A DNA stretch of 64,000 nucleotides from Marinomonas piezotolerans (GTDB lineage Bacteria; Pseudomonadota; Gammaproteobacteria; Pseudomonadales; Marinomonadaceae): positions 186,001-250,000 of the forward strand of contig NZ_QKRA01000001.1 in the NCBI RefSeq assembly GCF_003362755.1, read 5' to 3'. Both the position numbers and the translations under genes were made by a program. The notes under the pieces are model-generated. The model saw only the letters and a program-made list of their open reading frames with translations, had not been told where the DNA came from and did no database searches. Positions 8,511 through 17,509 of this stretch are shown here, piece by piece. Each line of letters starts with the position of its first letter. Position 1 is the stretch's first letter.

Positions 8511-9644
8511 TTAGTCCGTCGTCGGATAATGTTTGGTTAAATCACGCTCTTGTTTCCATGCTTTCAGCAATGACCGAATAGAATCAGGACGAAATCCTCT
8601 AGCTTTTTGCTTTGCTCCAATTTCAAACAAAATTCGATATTGGTATAGAAGTGTGGAGAAAATCTCTTTCAACGGCGTATTTCTGTCCCAAATATGCGTA
8701 GCCTCGCTACTCGCGCCATTGATTTCCAAAATGGTAAAGTTCTTACCTTGCATAAATTGGTTTATGTTTTGAAATTTGATATCCAAGCGGCCGTAGTAGT
8801 ACTCATCTACGTCTGCCAATATTTCATCTAATTTTTCAGTTAACGCATCGGTAATAAACGAATTGCCATTTCTAAAAATAGAGCCTCGACTATGGCTTCC
8901 CGCAAATGCCAATTGATACTCTTCGCCGTCTGGCAAAACCCAATCTAACTTTTCTTGATGGCGAGGTAGATACAGATGGGTTAATTGCCCAGCCCGTGGG
9001 CAGCGTTCAATGAGTTCTCTTAGGGTATGAATGCCATTGCCGACAACACTAGGGTTGTACTTCAACGTCATAGAGATGATTTTGCCTTTCTGTTCACCGG
9101 GGTAGCGGATATAGAACACGCCAGCTTCCGCGTGATAAGGTGCTTTCTGCTGTAACAAGAAGGTGACATTTTTTGGGAAAGAGTCGATGTATTCAGCAAG
9201 CTGCTGAGTATTATTGACTAGCTTAACGCCGACACCTCGACACCCCATATCGGGTTTTGCGACCAGTGGGAAGGTTAGGTTTTCGTTGGCGAGACCTTGA
9301 AGTGCTTGCTGTACTTGCTTATCAGTGGGTTCGTCTGTTCTGGTTAGAGTGATGTAAGGCGAGATCCAAGGCTTAGCAACGGAGCCAGCCAGTTGCAGAA
9401 TATCATGTTTGGATTCTCCGACCATACCACTCAGTTTAATACTAGGGTTCGCGATCAAAGGTAGACGTAAATCCCCGTAACGTAGACCTAGCATTAAGCT
9501 CTGCATTACAACGGGCGTATAAAAAAACCAAGTTGGAAAGAATTCAAAAGGTGATACGGCATGATGACTGTCGATCTCTAAGCTCGGCATGCCGCCATTA
9601 ATCTTGTTCTCTTGGATAGATTGAATATTCATGGTCGAATTCAT
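8511..9644 (-). CDS. ATP-grasp ligase of unknown substrate
   Basis: The protein has 377 residues and an ATP-grasp fold: FPLVAKPDMGCRGVGVKLV forms the nucleotide-binding lysine and glycine-rich segment, and RLDIKFQN...ILEINGASSE carries the magnesium-binding acidic and E-x-N residues. Such enzymes join a carboxylate to an amine or thiol through an acyl phosphate; D-Ala-D-Ala ligase is a distant relative. ATG 9644 is chosen because it overlaps the DedA stop as ATGA and has AGAGAG five bases upstream. A longer frame reaching 9749 runs inside the DedA gene. The substrate is unknown; its partners suggest an envelope or lipid role (inference). Confidence 0.75.
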   Translation of the reverse strand: MNSTMNIQSIQENKINGGMPSLEIDSHHAVSPFEFFPTWFFYTPVVMQSLMLGLRYGDLRLPLIANPSIKLSGMVGESKHDILQLAGSVAKPWISPYITLTRTDEPTDKQVQQALQGLANENLTFPLVAKPDMGCRGVGVKLVNNTQQLAEYIDSFPKNVTFLLQQKAPYHAEAGVFYIRYPGEQKGKIISMTLKYNPSVVGNGIHTLRELIERCPRAGQLTHLYLPRHQEKLDWVLPDGEEYQLAFAGSHSRGSIFRNGNSFITDALTEKLDEILADVDEYYYGRLDIKFQNINQFMQGKNFTILEINGASSEATHIWDRNTPLKEIFSTLLYQYRILFEIGAKQKARGFRPDSIRSLLKAWKQERDLTKHYPTTD

Positions 9645-10222
9645 AACAACTCTCTGGAAATAGAACGACGTACAATACGATTCATAATTAATAAAACCCC
9701 AGCCGCAATCGGTATTAATAACCATTGATATTGAGCAGTTTGTACCCAAGCTCGCGTCCCGAAATAGTACACAACACTAAATACAACCCCCGTCCATAGA
9801 GTCGTGGCAAAGATAACAGCACTTAAAAAAACTGGCAGCGGAATAAGAAAGAAACCGCTCATCGTGAATCCAACTGTCCGCAAGCCAGGAATAAAACGAA
9901 TGACAAATATATTGAGAAAAGCATTGTTGTTAAGTCTGTTTCGTAGCCATTTAAAGTACGGATTCTTAAGCGCCTTATAACGTAAGTAACGTACTTTTCG
10001 AGCGATCAACCCCAAATAGTACAAACCAGCATCACCCGTAATAATGCCAAAGGCGATGGCTATCATCGCCAATGAAATAGGCAGCTTATCCTGCGCCGCT
10101 AAAGATGCTGCGGTCACGATGGCAAGGTCTTCTAATAGATAAGACAACAAGATGATGCCTACTATAAAAAACCAAATCGTATGGTGACCGGAGCTTAACT
10201 CTTGTAAAAAATGATCTATCAA
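9641..10222 (-). CDS. DedA/VTT-family membrane protein
   Basis: This 193-residue protein has several hydrophobic segments (about residues 15-40, 50-75, 135-160, 165-185). It also has the family motif F-I-P-G-x-R (RFIPGLRTVGFTMSG), plus the acidic LEDLAIV near the N terminus that is typical of DedA proteins. Characterised members are linked to recycling of the undecaprenyl phosphate or phosphatidylethanolamine lipid carriers and to proton-motive-force homeostasis. It is the first gene of the seven-gene minus-strand run and overlaps the ATP-grasp gene by four bases. Confidence 0.83.
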   Translation of the reverse strand: MIDHFLQELSSGHHTIWFFIVGIILLSYLLEDLAIVTAASLAAQDKLPISLAMIAIAFGIITGDAGLYYLGLIARKVRYLRYKALKNPYFKWLRNRLNNNAFLNIFVIRFIPGLRTVGFTMSGFFLIPLPVFLSAVIFATTLWTGVVFSVVYYFGTRAWVQTAQYQWLLIPIAAGVLLIMNRIVRRSISRELL

Positions 10223-10615
10223 ATAAACCTCGAACCCTGAGCGCTTGGCACCTTTTATTTCTTATCAATTTGGTGTTTTTTAAATCTTGTTTCTGTTAGT
10301 CGTAACGTAGGCGGGATTTATTGCAGTTAAAGGGCATTATTTTTTAAATATTTTTAATCGAGATATAAAAGCAATGTTCGCTGGTTAAATAGTCTATAAA
10401 AAACAGGGGCTTGAAGATTAGTTTGATTTCGATGAACGGGGCATCGCTCATCTTAGTGATAAGATAATGCGGCTCTTGGTGCATCGCAGTAACATGTTTT
10501 TTGATGGGGAGCTTAGAGGTTTAGCTCGGGCTAAATCGATTGAAGAAGGGATTGAAAAATGGCCAACAATGTAGGGTGTTGGCCATTTTAAGTAGGTCAG
10601 CGTTTTGACAGAGGC
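10223..10615. other. Intergenic region before DedA operon
   Basis: The 393-base stretch holds the upstream region of the DedA operon (minus strand), a short plus-strand frame at 10467-10574 of doubtful reality, and the paaX terminator at 10556-10589. I see no RNA gene and no clear operator in it. Confidence 0.6.
10556..10589 (-). terminator. Terminator of paaX
   Basis: AAAATGGCCAACA at 10556-10568 pairs with TGTTGGCCATTTT at 10577-10589, a perfect 13-base stem with an 8-base loop. Read on the minus strand it ends in a T-run and lies 27 bases past the paaX stop. Confidence 0.85.
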
Positions 10616-11539
10616 CTAATTAAGCCCGCCAAATCGTTGATAAAACGCTTGTGACGCTTCTGGTAGCGGACCGTCTGCGGATTCTAGATTGTTCCCCAGC
10701 CACTTTTCGGCGGCAGGGGTGATTTTACGATAGATGTTACGACAGAGTTGTCTTGCTGCGCGACCTTCCCAATCTCCAGGGAGCAGCTCTTCAGGAAGAA
10801 GTGGATCACGTAGTAACAGTTTCCTGTACTCATGAATCAATAAGGTACGTGTCAGGAAGCAGGATTCAGGATCAAGGTTTTCCTTTTCATCCAGCTCTTG
10901 CCAAACTGGCCTAAACAGAGTGATGAATTCTTGGTAGTGAGCGCCCAGTTTATCAAGCTCCCAGCATTCTCTTACAAGCATTCGAATTTGTTTTCCTGCT
11001 AGCTCTTCCTGTTCATGTGTTCTAAAGACGATGACTTTATCTTGCAGCCCAGACGAGATGAGCGTCGTGTTGATATCGCTTAAGTTGGTGTTCGGGCTGC
11101 CCAATAGCTGACCAGTTAGCACAACAAAGCCTTGCCAACTAAGATCATCTAGAAGTTGCTTTCTCTCTTCTGCGGTGAGCTGCTGTGTCATGATCAAGCT
11201 CCAAGAGCCATCCCAAACCGTTTGATTGGTGCTGTAGACACGTCGGAATGCTTGTTCAAACTTACGTCGGCCGGACCCTGTTAAGCTGTAATAGCTTTTT
11301 CGTCCCACTTTGTCACTGGTTAACCAACCGTCTTGAGTCAATCGAAAGATGGTGGTTCGCATTAGCCTTTCATTAATGCCCATTGGTTCGAGCAGTTTGA
11401 TTAAGCTACCCAGCCAAACGGTCCCTCCGTGAGGCTCGATTGCATCGCCGTATAATGTGATCACAAGTGACGATGCGCGTATGGGCTTTTGCTTCTGAAA
11501 CCGAGTGATGAGCGTGTCTAAAGTGTTTATTTTATTCAT
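10616..11539 (-). CDS. paaX: Phenylacetate operon repressor PaaX
   Basis: This 307-residue transcription factor has the PaaX layout: an N-terminal winged helix (RASSLVITLYGD...LMRTTIFRLTQDGWL, about residues 20-75), a central domain and a helical C-terminal domain. Known PaaX proteins repress paa operons and release DNA on binding phenylacetyl-CoA. It lies 119 bases downstream of paaY on the same strand. Inverted repeats fitting its operator occur before paaF and before paaA, but none is obvious before paaX itself. Confidence 0.92.
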   Translation of the reverse strand: MNKINTLDTLITRFQKQKPIRASSLVITLYGDAIEPHGGTVWLGSLIKLLEPMGINERLMRTTIFRLTQDGWLTSDKVGRKSYYSLTGSGRRKFEQAFRRVYSTNQTVWDGSWSLIMTQQLTAEERKQLLDDLSWQGFVVLTGQLLGSPNTNLSDINTTLISSGLQDKVIVFRTHEQEELAGKQIRMLVRECWELDKLGAHYQEFITLFRPVWQELDEKENLDPESCFLTRTLLIHEYRKLLLRDPLLPEELLPGDWEGRAARQLCRNIYRKITPAAEKWLGNNLESADGPLPEASQAFYQRFGGLN

Positions 11540-11657
11540 TAGTAACTGGTGGTCCAGTGAGAAAAGTCGAACCGCTATTTTCTAAAACCTGCTCGACTTA
11601 GTAAAGTTAAATAGCCTTAAGCCACCTTAATCTAATTGATCTTAATAGCCATTCACA

Positions 11658-12245
11658 TCAGCTTTTGGGTTGATGGGTACCCGTTTGTAAAGCGGGTCTT
11701 TCGGATTCAAGGGAAGTGAGAGGAGCACATTCAACCATTGATGTTAAGCAGCGTTTGGTCAGGTCGATGTATTCGCGTGTCCCTGTTTGTTTCCAGCTTA
11801 ATTCGTCGTCCGTCACAGAGCGAACAATTTTCCCGGGTGTGCCCATCACCATAGATCTAGGTGGGCAGGTGAAGCGATTTTTTATAAAAGACGCCGCAGC
11901 GATGATCGACCCTTGGCCGATATTTGCATAGTCCATAACGACGGCATTCATACCGATTAGCGCATCTTCCCCAACAACGCATCCGTGTAAAACGGCTCCA
12001 TGACCAACGTGGCCATGTTTACGAATAACGGTGTGGGTTTCCGCAAAACCGTGCACAACGCAATTGTCTTGAATGTTGGACTCTTCTTCCATCGTAATAC
12101 GACCAAAGTCTCCTCTTAAACAAGCCCCAGGGCCCACGTAACAGCCTTTACCAATAATGACGTCACCGATCAAAACGGCCGTTGGATGGACATAAGCACT
12201 CGGATCAACGACAGGTGTGACACCGTCAATTTTGTAGTAAGGCAT
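11658..12245 (-). CDS. paaY: Phenylacetate degradation protein PaaY (hexapeptide-repeat thioesterase)
   Basis: The 195-residue protein is a left-handed beta-helix of the gamma-carbonic-anhydrase/acetyltransferase class, with repeats such as IGDVIIGKGCYVGPGA and the metal-binding histidines in VVHGFAE, HVGHGA and VLHG. PaaY is known as a thioesterase that clears trapped ring-CoA intermediates. Start 12245 has AAAGGA eight bases upstream; an upstream ATG at 12272 has no ribosome site. It is divergent from paaF across a 357-base AT-rich region. Next to paaX, the assignment is secure. Confidence 0.92.
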   Translation of the reverse strand: MPYYKIDGVTPVVDPSAYVHPTAVLIGDVIIGKGCYVGPGACLRGDFGRITMEEESNIQDNCVVHGFAETHTVIRKHGHVGHGAVLHGCVVGEDALIGMNAVVMDYANIGQGSIIAAASFIKNRFTCPPRSMVMGTPGKIVRSVTDDELSWKQTGTREYIDLTKRCLTSMVECAPLTSLESERPALQTGTHQPKS

Positions 12246-12602
12246 AGTGTGAATCCTTTTATTTGGTTCCATATTTGATATGGATTTTTGTTTTTGTGTG
12301 TCATATCACAATAAATTTATCTCTTTTTGATGAAAAAATCGAAGCTTTTAGGTGATGATTGCAAATAAAAATTTGTCTTAAAAATTTAACAATAGTGTAT
12401 ATATTTGATTTTTATAGACTTTTAATATCATTCGGTCTTGATGTTTTTAAGTAAAACAGGAAAGGATACAAAAAAATTTAAAATCTAACTTGTTTTGTAT
12501 CAAATTATGGTTCATCTTAATATTTATTGAAACGTCGCTGAGCCTTCTGGGCAGTGTTCAGATAGGCAAATAAATAACAATAAGATCGAGTGTTTGAATC
12601 AA
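12246..12602. other. AT-rich divergent promoter region paaY/paaF
   Basis: This 357-base stretch separates paaY and paaF and is much richer in A and T than the flanking genes. It holds the PaaX-like operator at 12464-12502. I could not place a -35/-10 pair with confidence. Confidence 0.6.
12464..12502. promoter_or_regulatory. Putative PaaX operator upstream of paaF
   Basis: GGATAC at 12464-12469 and GTATCA at 12497-12502 form an inverted repeat with a 27-base spacer; the core extends to GATACAAAA/TTTTGTATC. E. coli PaaX binds TGATTC-N27-GAATCA, which has the same layout. A near-identical repeat precedes paaA. Confidence 0.7.
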
Positions 12603-13388
12603 ATGACAAGTAACAAATACCAATCATTGGTCGTACATCAAGTTGAGGATGGGGTTCAGTTGGTTCAGTTGAACCGTCCCGAAGCGCTGAATGCCCTCAC
12701 CACAGGGTTGTTGGCCGAACTATCTGACGTCATGGACGCGGCTGAAGCCTCGAACGATATTCGAGCGTTGGTCCTAACGGGAAGTTTGAAGGCCTTTGCT
12801 GCGGGTGCAGATATTAACGAGATGGCTGAGCGCGATCTTGTTGGTATGTTGAACGATCCGCGGCAGCAATACTGGCAACGTATCACGCGTTTCTCAAAGC
12901 CTGTTGTAGCGGCCATTAATGGTTATTGTTTAGGCGGTGGCTGTGAGTTGGCGATGCATGCAGATATTCTGATTGCAGGGCGCGATGCACAGTTTGGTCA
13001 ACCCGAAATCAACCTAGGTATCATGCCAGGTGCCGGCGGCACTCAACGTCTGCTGCGTGCCGTAGGTAAATCTCTCACCATGCAAATGGTGCTCACCGGT
13101 CAACCCATCAATGCCCAGCAGGCAAAAGAGGCTGGTCTCATCAGTGAAATAACCCAACCCGAACTCACCGTTACAAGGGCACTGGCATTGGCGAAAGTCA
13201 TCGCAAGTAAGGGAGCCCTCGCCGTGCGTCTAGCAAAAGAATCCATTGTTAAAGGAATGGATACCGATTTGGCGACTGGCCTACGGTTCGAGCGTCATGC
13301 TTTCACTGTATTGGCTGGGACGAACGATCGAAATGAAGGGATTCAGGCGTTCAAAGAGAAGCGCCAGCCCAAATTTTCTGGACGTTAG
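12603..13388 (+). CDS. paaF: 2,3-dehydroadipyl-CoA hydratase (enoyl-CoA hydratase family)
   Basis: This crotonase-family protein has 261 residues. Oxyanion-hole segments are FAAGADINEM (about residues 64-73) and GGGCELAM, and the catalytic glutamates fall in the GCELAMHAD and QPEINLGIMPG regions. PaaF hydrates 2,3-dehydroadipyl-CoA in the beta-oxidation part of the pathway. A TTG at 12594 is in frame and closer to a GAG, so the start is uncertain; ATG 12603 gives the usual length. It is the first gene of the paaFGHIJK operon. Of the two crotonases, this one has the ordinary hydratase signature, so I assign it PaaF and the next one PaaG. Confidence 0.88.
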   Translation: MTSNKYQSLVVHQVEDGVQLVQLNRPEALNALTTGLLAELSDVMDAAEASNDIRALVLTGSLKAFAAGADINEMAERDLVGMLNDPRQQYWQRITRFSKPVVAAINGYCLGGGCELAMHADILIAGRDAQFGQPEINLGIMPGAGGTQRLLRAVGKSLTMQMVLTGQPINAQQAKEAGLISEITQPELTVTRALALAKVIASKGALAVRLAKESIVKGMDTDLATGLRFERHAFTVLAGTNDRNEGIQAFKEKRQPKFSGR

Positions 13389-13430
13389 AGATAAAGCGTT
13401 ATTCTTCAATTCATACAGAGGCAACCCTAA

Positions 13431-14222
13431 ATGAGCTTCGAACACATTTTATACTCAGTCGATTCGGGTGTGGCGTTACTCAGCTTAAATCGTCCCAAAG
13501 CGCTTAATAGCTTTAACGAGGCGATGCACTTAGAAGTACAACAAGCTCTCAAGTCTGCACTAAAAGATAAGCACGTTAGAGCGCTGGTATTAACCGCAGA
13601 AGGGCGAGGTTTCTGTGCAGGGCAAGACTTATCTGATCGCAATGTTGACCCCAACGCTGAGGCGCCTGATTTGGTTTTTTCCATTGAGCGTTTTTACAAC
13701 CCACTTATCAAACAGTTGCAGTCTTTCCCCATGCCCGTGATCTGTGCCGTGAACGGCGTTGCAGCAGGTGCTGGCGCGAACATTCCACTTGCGTGTGATC
13801 TAGTTATTGCGGCGCGCTCTGCCAAATTTATTCAAGCATTTTGCAAAATAGGCTTGGTGCCTGATTCCGGCGGAACCTGGTTTTTACCGCGCCTGATTGG
13901 TATGGCCAGAGCCAAGCAATTAACCCTGCTGGGTGAGCCGCTCATGGCAGAGAAGGCATTGGAGTGGGGCATGATTTACAAGGTCGTGGAAGATGAAGCG
14001 CTTCGCGATGAAGCGATGTCTTTAGCGCGACAATTGGCGACTCAGCCTACGAAAGGGCTTTCCTACATCAAACGTGCACTGAATCAAAGCTTTGATCATG
14101 ACTGCCACACACAGCTGGATGTCGAACGTGATTTACAGCGCTTAGCGGGTCAAACGCAAGATTATCGCGAAGGCGTAAAAGCCTTTATGGAAAAACGCAC
14201 CCCAGAATTTAAGGGGGAGTGA
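13431..14222 (+). CDS. paaG: Ring 1,2-epoxyphenylacetyl-CoA isomerase PaaG
   Basis: A 263-residue crotonase-family isomerase that converts 1,2-epoxyphenylacetyl-CoA to the oxepin. It also shifts double bonds later in the pathway. GRGFCAGQDLSDRNV (about residues 62-76), NGVAAGAGANIPLACD and the aspartate in GLVPDSGGTW match PaaG, where Asp replaces a hydratase glutamate. It follows paaF by 42 bases and precedes paaH with only a few bases between. Confidence 0.92.
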   Translation: MSFEHILYSVDSGVALLSLNRPKALNSFNEAMHLEVQQALKSALKDKHVRALVLTAEGRGFCAGQDLSDRNVDPNAEAPDLVFSIERFYNPLIKQLQSFPMPVICAVNGVAAGAGANIPLACDLVIAARSAKFIQAFCKIGLVPDSGGTWFLPRLIGMARAKQLTLLGEPLMAEKALEWGMIYKVVEDEALRDEAMSLARQLATQPTKGLSYIKRALNQSFDHDCHTQLDVERDLQRLAGQTQDYREGVKAFMEKRTPEFKGE

Positions 14223-14224
14223 TT

Positions 14225-15757
14225 ATGTCAGCATTACAAAAAGACATTGTTGTCGGTGTGATTGGTGCGGGTGCCATGGGTGCGGGCATTGCTCAGGTAG
14301 CGGCTCAAGCCGGGCACCAAGTGAAGTTATATGACAACCGTGATGGCGCTGCCAGCGCTGCGATTGATTCCATGGCGACGCAATTGGCGAAATTGGTTGA
14401 GCGTCAAAAATTCACTGCCGAGCAAGTTCAGCAAATTCTGGCGCGCCTGGAAGTGGCTCAATCACTGGAAGAGTTGTCCGGTGCTGGGCTAGTCGTTGAA
14501 GCCATTGTCGAAAACATCGACGTCAAAAAAGGCATATTTGATACGTTGGAATCCCTGTGCAGCAAGGACTGTATTCTCGCCAGTAATACCTCTTCGATAT
14601 CCATTACCCGTCTTGCGGCGGGCATGAAGCATCCTGAGCGTCTGGTAGGGATGCACTTCTTCAATCCTGCGCCGATCATGAAGCTAGTGGAAGTGGTGTC
14701 AGGGTTAGCGACGGATTCTAAGGTGGCTGACTGCATTTATGAGACAGCGCTGCAATGGGGTAAAAAGCCCGTTCACGCCGCGTCCACGCCAGGATTTATT
14801 GTTAATCGTGTTGCTCGACCTTTTTATGCGGAAAGTTTCCGTTTGCGTCAGGAGCAGGTGGCCGATTGCGCGACGCTGGATGCCCTGATTAAGGGGGCGG
14901 GTGGTTTCCGAATGGGCGCGTTCGAGTTAACCGATATGATCGGTCACGATGTCAATTATGCGGTCACGTGTTCGGTGTTTGATGCCTATTATGGAGATTT
15001 TCGTTTTCAACCGTCGTTGATCCAGAAAGATTTAGTGGATGCCGGGTTTTTAGGGCGTAAAACAGGTCAGGGGTTCTACTCCTATCACGATGATGCAGAT
15101 AAGCCACAACCACAACATGTGTCTGTTCCGTCTTCGGCTGGTCCCGTTAGCTGTGAGGTTTCACAAGAGCTAGGGCTGCTGTCTAAGTTGGTTGAACGTT
15201 TTGCACAAGCCGGTGCTCAGGTGACGGTGGTGCCCGATATGCCAAGTGGCTATCTAAAAGTAGATGGCGTAACGATGGCACTGACGGATGGCCGAATGGC
15301 GTGTGAACGAGCCAATGATGAGCAATTCGGCGAGTTAGTGCTAGTGGACTTGGCGCTGGATTACCAAGGTGTTGAGCACATTGCGTTAAGCCGCTCTGCT
15401 TCTACATCGGATGCAGCGTTCTATAGCGTTGTCAAATGCTTTGCCTTAGCAGGTATTACGGTAAGTGAAGTCGAAGATTCGCCAGCGCTCGTTGTGATGC
15501 GGACGGTGGCGATGCTCGCAAACGAGGCTTCTGATGCGGTGTTGCAAGGTGTTGCGACCGCCGATGGTGTCGATACCGCCATGTGTTTTGGTGTGAATTA
15601 CCCTAAAGGCCCATTGGCTTGGGCAGATGCGATTGGTGTCACCCAAGTAGACAATGTGCTTCGCCATCTTCAGTTGTCTTATGGCGAGGACAGATATCGA
15701 CCTTCTTTGTTAATGCGTCGCATCGCTTTAGTAGGAGGGCGTTTTCATGGCGAATAA
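14225..15757 (+). CDS. paaH: 3-hydroxyadipyl-CoA dehydrogenase
   Basis: The 510-residue NAD-dependent enzyme oxidises 3-hydroxyadipyl-CoA to 3-oxoadipyl-CoA. The Rossmann motif GAGAMGAGIAQ lies near residues 13-23, the substrate segment SNTSSISIT and catalytic VGMHFFNPAP near 120-150, and two 3HCDH C-terminal domains follow, the second with NYPKGPLAWAD. Start 14225 has GGGGGAG five bases upstream; GTG 14219 overlaps the paaG stop and is less likely. It is somewhat longer than E. coli PaaH. The end overlaps paaI by 11 bases. Confidence 0.93.
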   Translation: MSALQKDIVVGVIGAGAMGAGIAQVAAQAGHQVKLYDNRDGAASAAIDSMATQLAKLVERQKFTAEQVQQILARLEVAQSLEELSGAGLVVEAIVENIDVKKGIFDTLESLCSKDCILASNTSSISITRLAAGMKHPERLVGMHFFNPAPIMKLVEVVSGLATDSKVADCIYETALQWGKKPVHAASTPGFIVNRVARPFYAESFRLRQEQVADCATLDALIKGAGGFRMGAFELTDMIGHDVNYAVTCSVFDAYYGDFRFQPSLIQKDLVDAGFLGRKTGQGFYSYHDDADKPQPQHVSVPSSAGPVSCEVSQELGLLSKLVERFAQAGAQVTVVPDMPSGYLKVDGVTMALTDGRMACERANDEQFGELVLVDLALDYQGVEHIALSRSASTSDAAFYSVVKCFALAGITVSEVEDSPALVVMRTVAMLANEASDAVLQGVATADGVDTAMCFGVNYPKGPLAWADAIGVTQVDNVLRHLQLSYGEDRYRPSLLMRRIALVGGRFHGE

Positions 15758-16211
15758 CACTCATGATAAGCAGGTCAGCTCGGAGCTTGCTCAGCGCTGC
15801 GCCCAGACATTGTATGATCGCGATGTTGCCACTCAGCATTTAGGCATGGCGTTACTATCTTCCGCGCCAGGCCAGTCAAAGGTGCGTATGACGGTACAGG
15901 ATTTTATGCTGCAAGGGCTGAAAACGTGTCACGGTGGTTATCTGTTTACGTTAGCCGATTCTGCCTTTGCCTTTGCGTGCAATACCTACAATCAACCCAC
16001 GTTTGCACTGGGATGTTCAATTGACTATGTCGCTCCAGCGTTTGAGGGTGATGTGTTAACTGCAACCTGTAATGAGAAAAGTCGTGGTGGCCGTACCGGT
16101 AACTACGATGTAGAGATCCACAATCAAAAAGATCAATTGATCGCCCTCTTTCACGGTAAGTCCTACCGCGTCCAAGGCGAAATACTTTCACAGGAGAATG
16201 TAAATGACTGA
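15747..16211 (+). CDS. paaI: Hydroxyphenylacetyl-CoA thioesterase PaaI
   Basis: A 154-residue hotdog-fold thioesterase. HGGYLFTLADSAFAFACN (about residues 56-73) carries the conserved Gly and the Asp of the hotdog active site, and SRGGRTGNYDVEI follows. PaaI is thought to release CoA from stalled ring-hydroxylated intermediates. AGGAGGG is about 6 bases before the start. It overlaps paaH upstream and paaJ by 8 bases downstream, so the three are probably translationally coupled. Confidence 0.92.
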   Translation: MANNTHDKQVSSELAQRCAQTLYDRDVATQHLGMALLSSAPGQSKVRMTVQDFMLQGLKTCHGGYLFTLADSAFAFACNTYNQPTFALGCSIDYVAPAFEGDVLTATCNEKSRGGRTGNYDVEIHNQKDQLIALFHGKSYRVQGEILSQENVND

Positions 16212-17418
16212 TGCGCTAATTATTGATGCTATCCGAACGCCAATAGGGCGATATGGTGGTGCGCTATCGAAAGTCAGGGCAGACGATTTGGGGGCAATTC
16301 CCATTAAATCTCTTATGGAAAGAAACCCTACGGTTGATTGGTCGAAAGTCAGTGATGTGTTGTACGGCTGTGCTAACCAAGCTGGGGAAGATAATCGTAA
16401 TGTGGCACGAATGTCTGCGTTGTTGGCTGGTCTGCCGCATAGCGTGCCCGGTTCGACGATTAATCGGCTTTGTGGTTCGGGGATGGATGCAGTCGGCCTA
16501 GCGGCACGTAGTATTCGTGCTGGAGAGGCTGGGTTGATGATCGCGGGCGGGGTAGAGTCAATGTCGCGCGCACCTTTTGTCATAGGTAAGGCGGAGCAAG
16601 CGTTTTCCCGTCAAGCAGAGATGTATGACACCACTATTGGTTGGCGCTTTGTGAATAAGCTGATGGCGGATCAGTTTGGTGTCCATTCTATGCCTGAAAC
16701 CGCAGAAAATGTCGCGGAGGATTTTAACATCTCCCGTGAAGATCAGGATCTATTCGCAGTGCGTAGCCAACAGAAAACGGCGATTGCTCAAGAGAATGGA
16801 CGTTTGGCGAAAGAGATTGTTCCGGTTGTGATCCCTCAGAGAAAAGGTGATCCCGTTACCGTCAGTCAAGATGAGCATCCTCGTGCGGACACGACCTTAG
16901 AGGTGTTGGCGAAATTATCTACGCCTTTCCGTCGCGATGGTAAAGGGTCTGTGACAGCAGGTAATGCATCCGGCGTTAATGATGGTGCGTGTGCCTTGCT
17001 GCTAGCGAGTGAAGAAGCGGCTAAGACATATGGCTTAAAAGCGCGAGGCCGAGTACTCGGTATGGCAGCGGCTGGCGTTGAGCCTCGTATCATGGGGATT
17101 GGACCAGCGCCTGCGTCTAAAAAGGTTCTCGAGCAAGTAGGGTTATCCATAGATGATATGGATGTGATTGAGTTGAACGAGGCGTTTGCTTCTCAAGGTC
17201 TGGCCGTATTGCGAGAGCTTGGATTAGCGGATGATGATGCGCGTGTTAATCCGAACGGTGGCGCTATTGCATTGGGGCACCCGCTGGGTATGAGTGGGGC
17301 ACGCTTGGTCACCACGGCATTGAATGAACTCGAAGAGAAAAATAAACGATACGCCTTGTGCACCATGTGTATTGGCGTCGGGCAGGGTATTGCGATGGTC
17401 ATTGAGCGACTCAGCTAA
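16204..17418 (+). CDS. paaJ: 3-oxoadipyl-CoA/3-oxo-5,6-dehydrosuberyl-CoA thiolase
   Basis: A 404-residue thiolase. The acyl-accepting cysteine is C90 (NRLCGSGMD), GGAIALGHPLGMSGAR holds the catalytic histidine, and TMCIGVGQG the second cysteine. It cleaves 3-oxo-dehydrosuberyl-CoA and then 3-oxoadipyl-CoA to acetyl-CoA and succinyl-CoA. The same reaction ends the beta-ketoadipate pathway, so this enzyme could also serve the catechol branch in this window (inference). Confidence 0.93.
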   Translation: MTDALIIDAIRTPIGRYGGALSKVRADDLGAIPIKSLMERNPTVDWSKVSDVLYGCANQAGEDNRNVARMSALLAGLPHSVPGSTINRLCGSGMDAVGLAARSIRAGEAGLMIAGGVESMSRAPFVIGKAEQAFSRQAEMYDTTIGWRFVNKLMADQFGVHSMPETAENVAEDFNISREDQDLFAVRSQQKTAIAQENGRLAKEIVPVVIPQRKGDPVTVSQDEHPRADTTLEVLAKLSTPFRRDGKGSVTAGNASGVNDGACALLLASEEAAKTYGLKARGRVLGMAAAGVEPRIMGIGPAPASKKVLEQVGLSIDDMDVIELNEAFASQGLAVLRELGLADDDARVNPNGGAIALGHPLGMSGARLVTTALNELEEKNKRYALCTMCIGVGQGIAMVIERLS

Positions 17419-17509
17419 CGTTGCCATCAAAACAATTAGGTTGCGCTGCACAGTGACAACGCAGCAATAAAGCATAAACTCTAAAAATAATAAAAGAGAG
17501 AGCATTATC

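Noticed and set aside
8511..9749. Longer start for the ATP-grasp gene
   Set aside because: The extra 35 residues lie inside the DedA gene; an ATGA overlap and ribosome site at 9644 fit better.
17419..17509. PaaX operator before paaK
   Set aside because: I looked for the GATAC/GTATC repeat in this gap and did not find it; paaK appears to be transcribed with paaFGHIJ.
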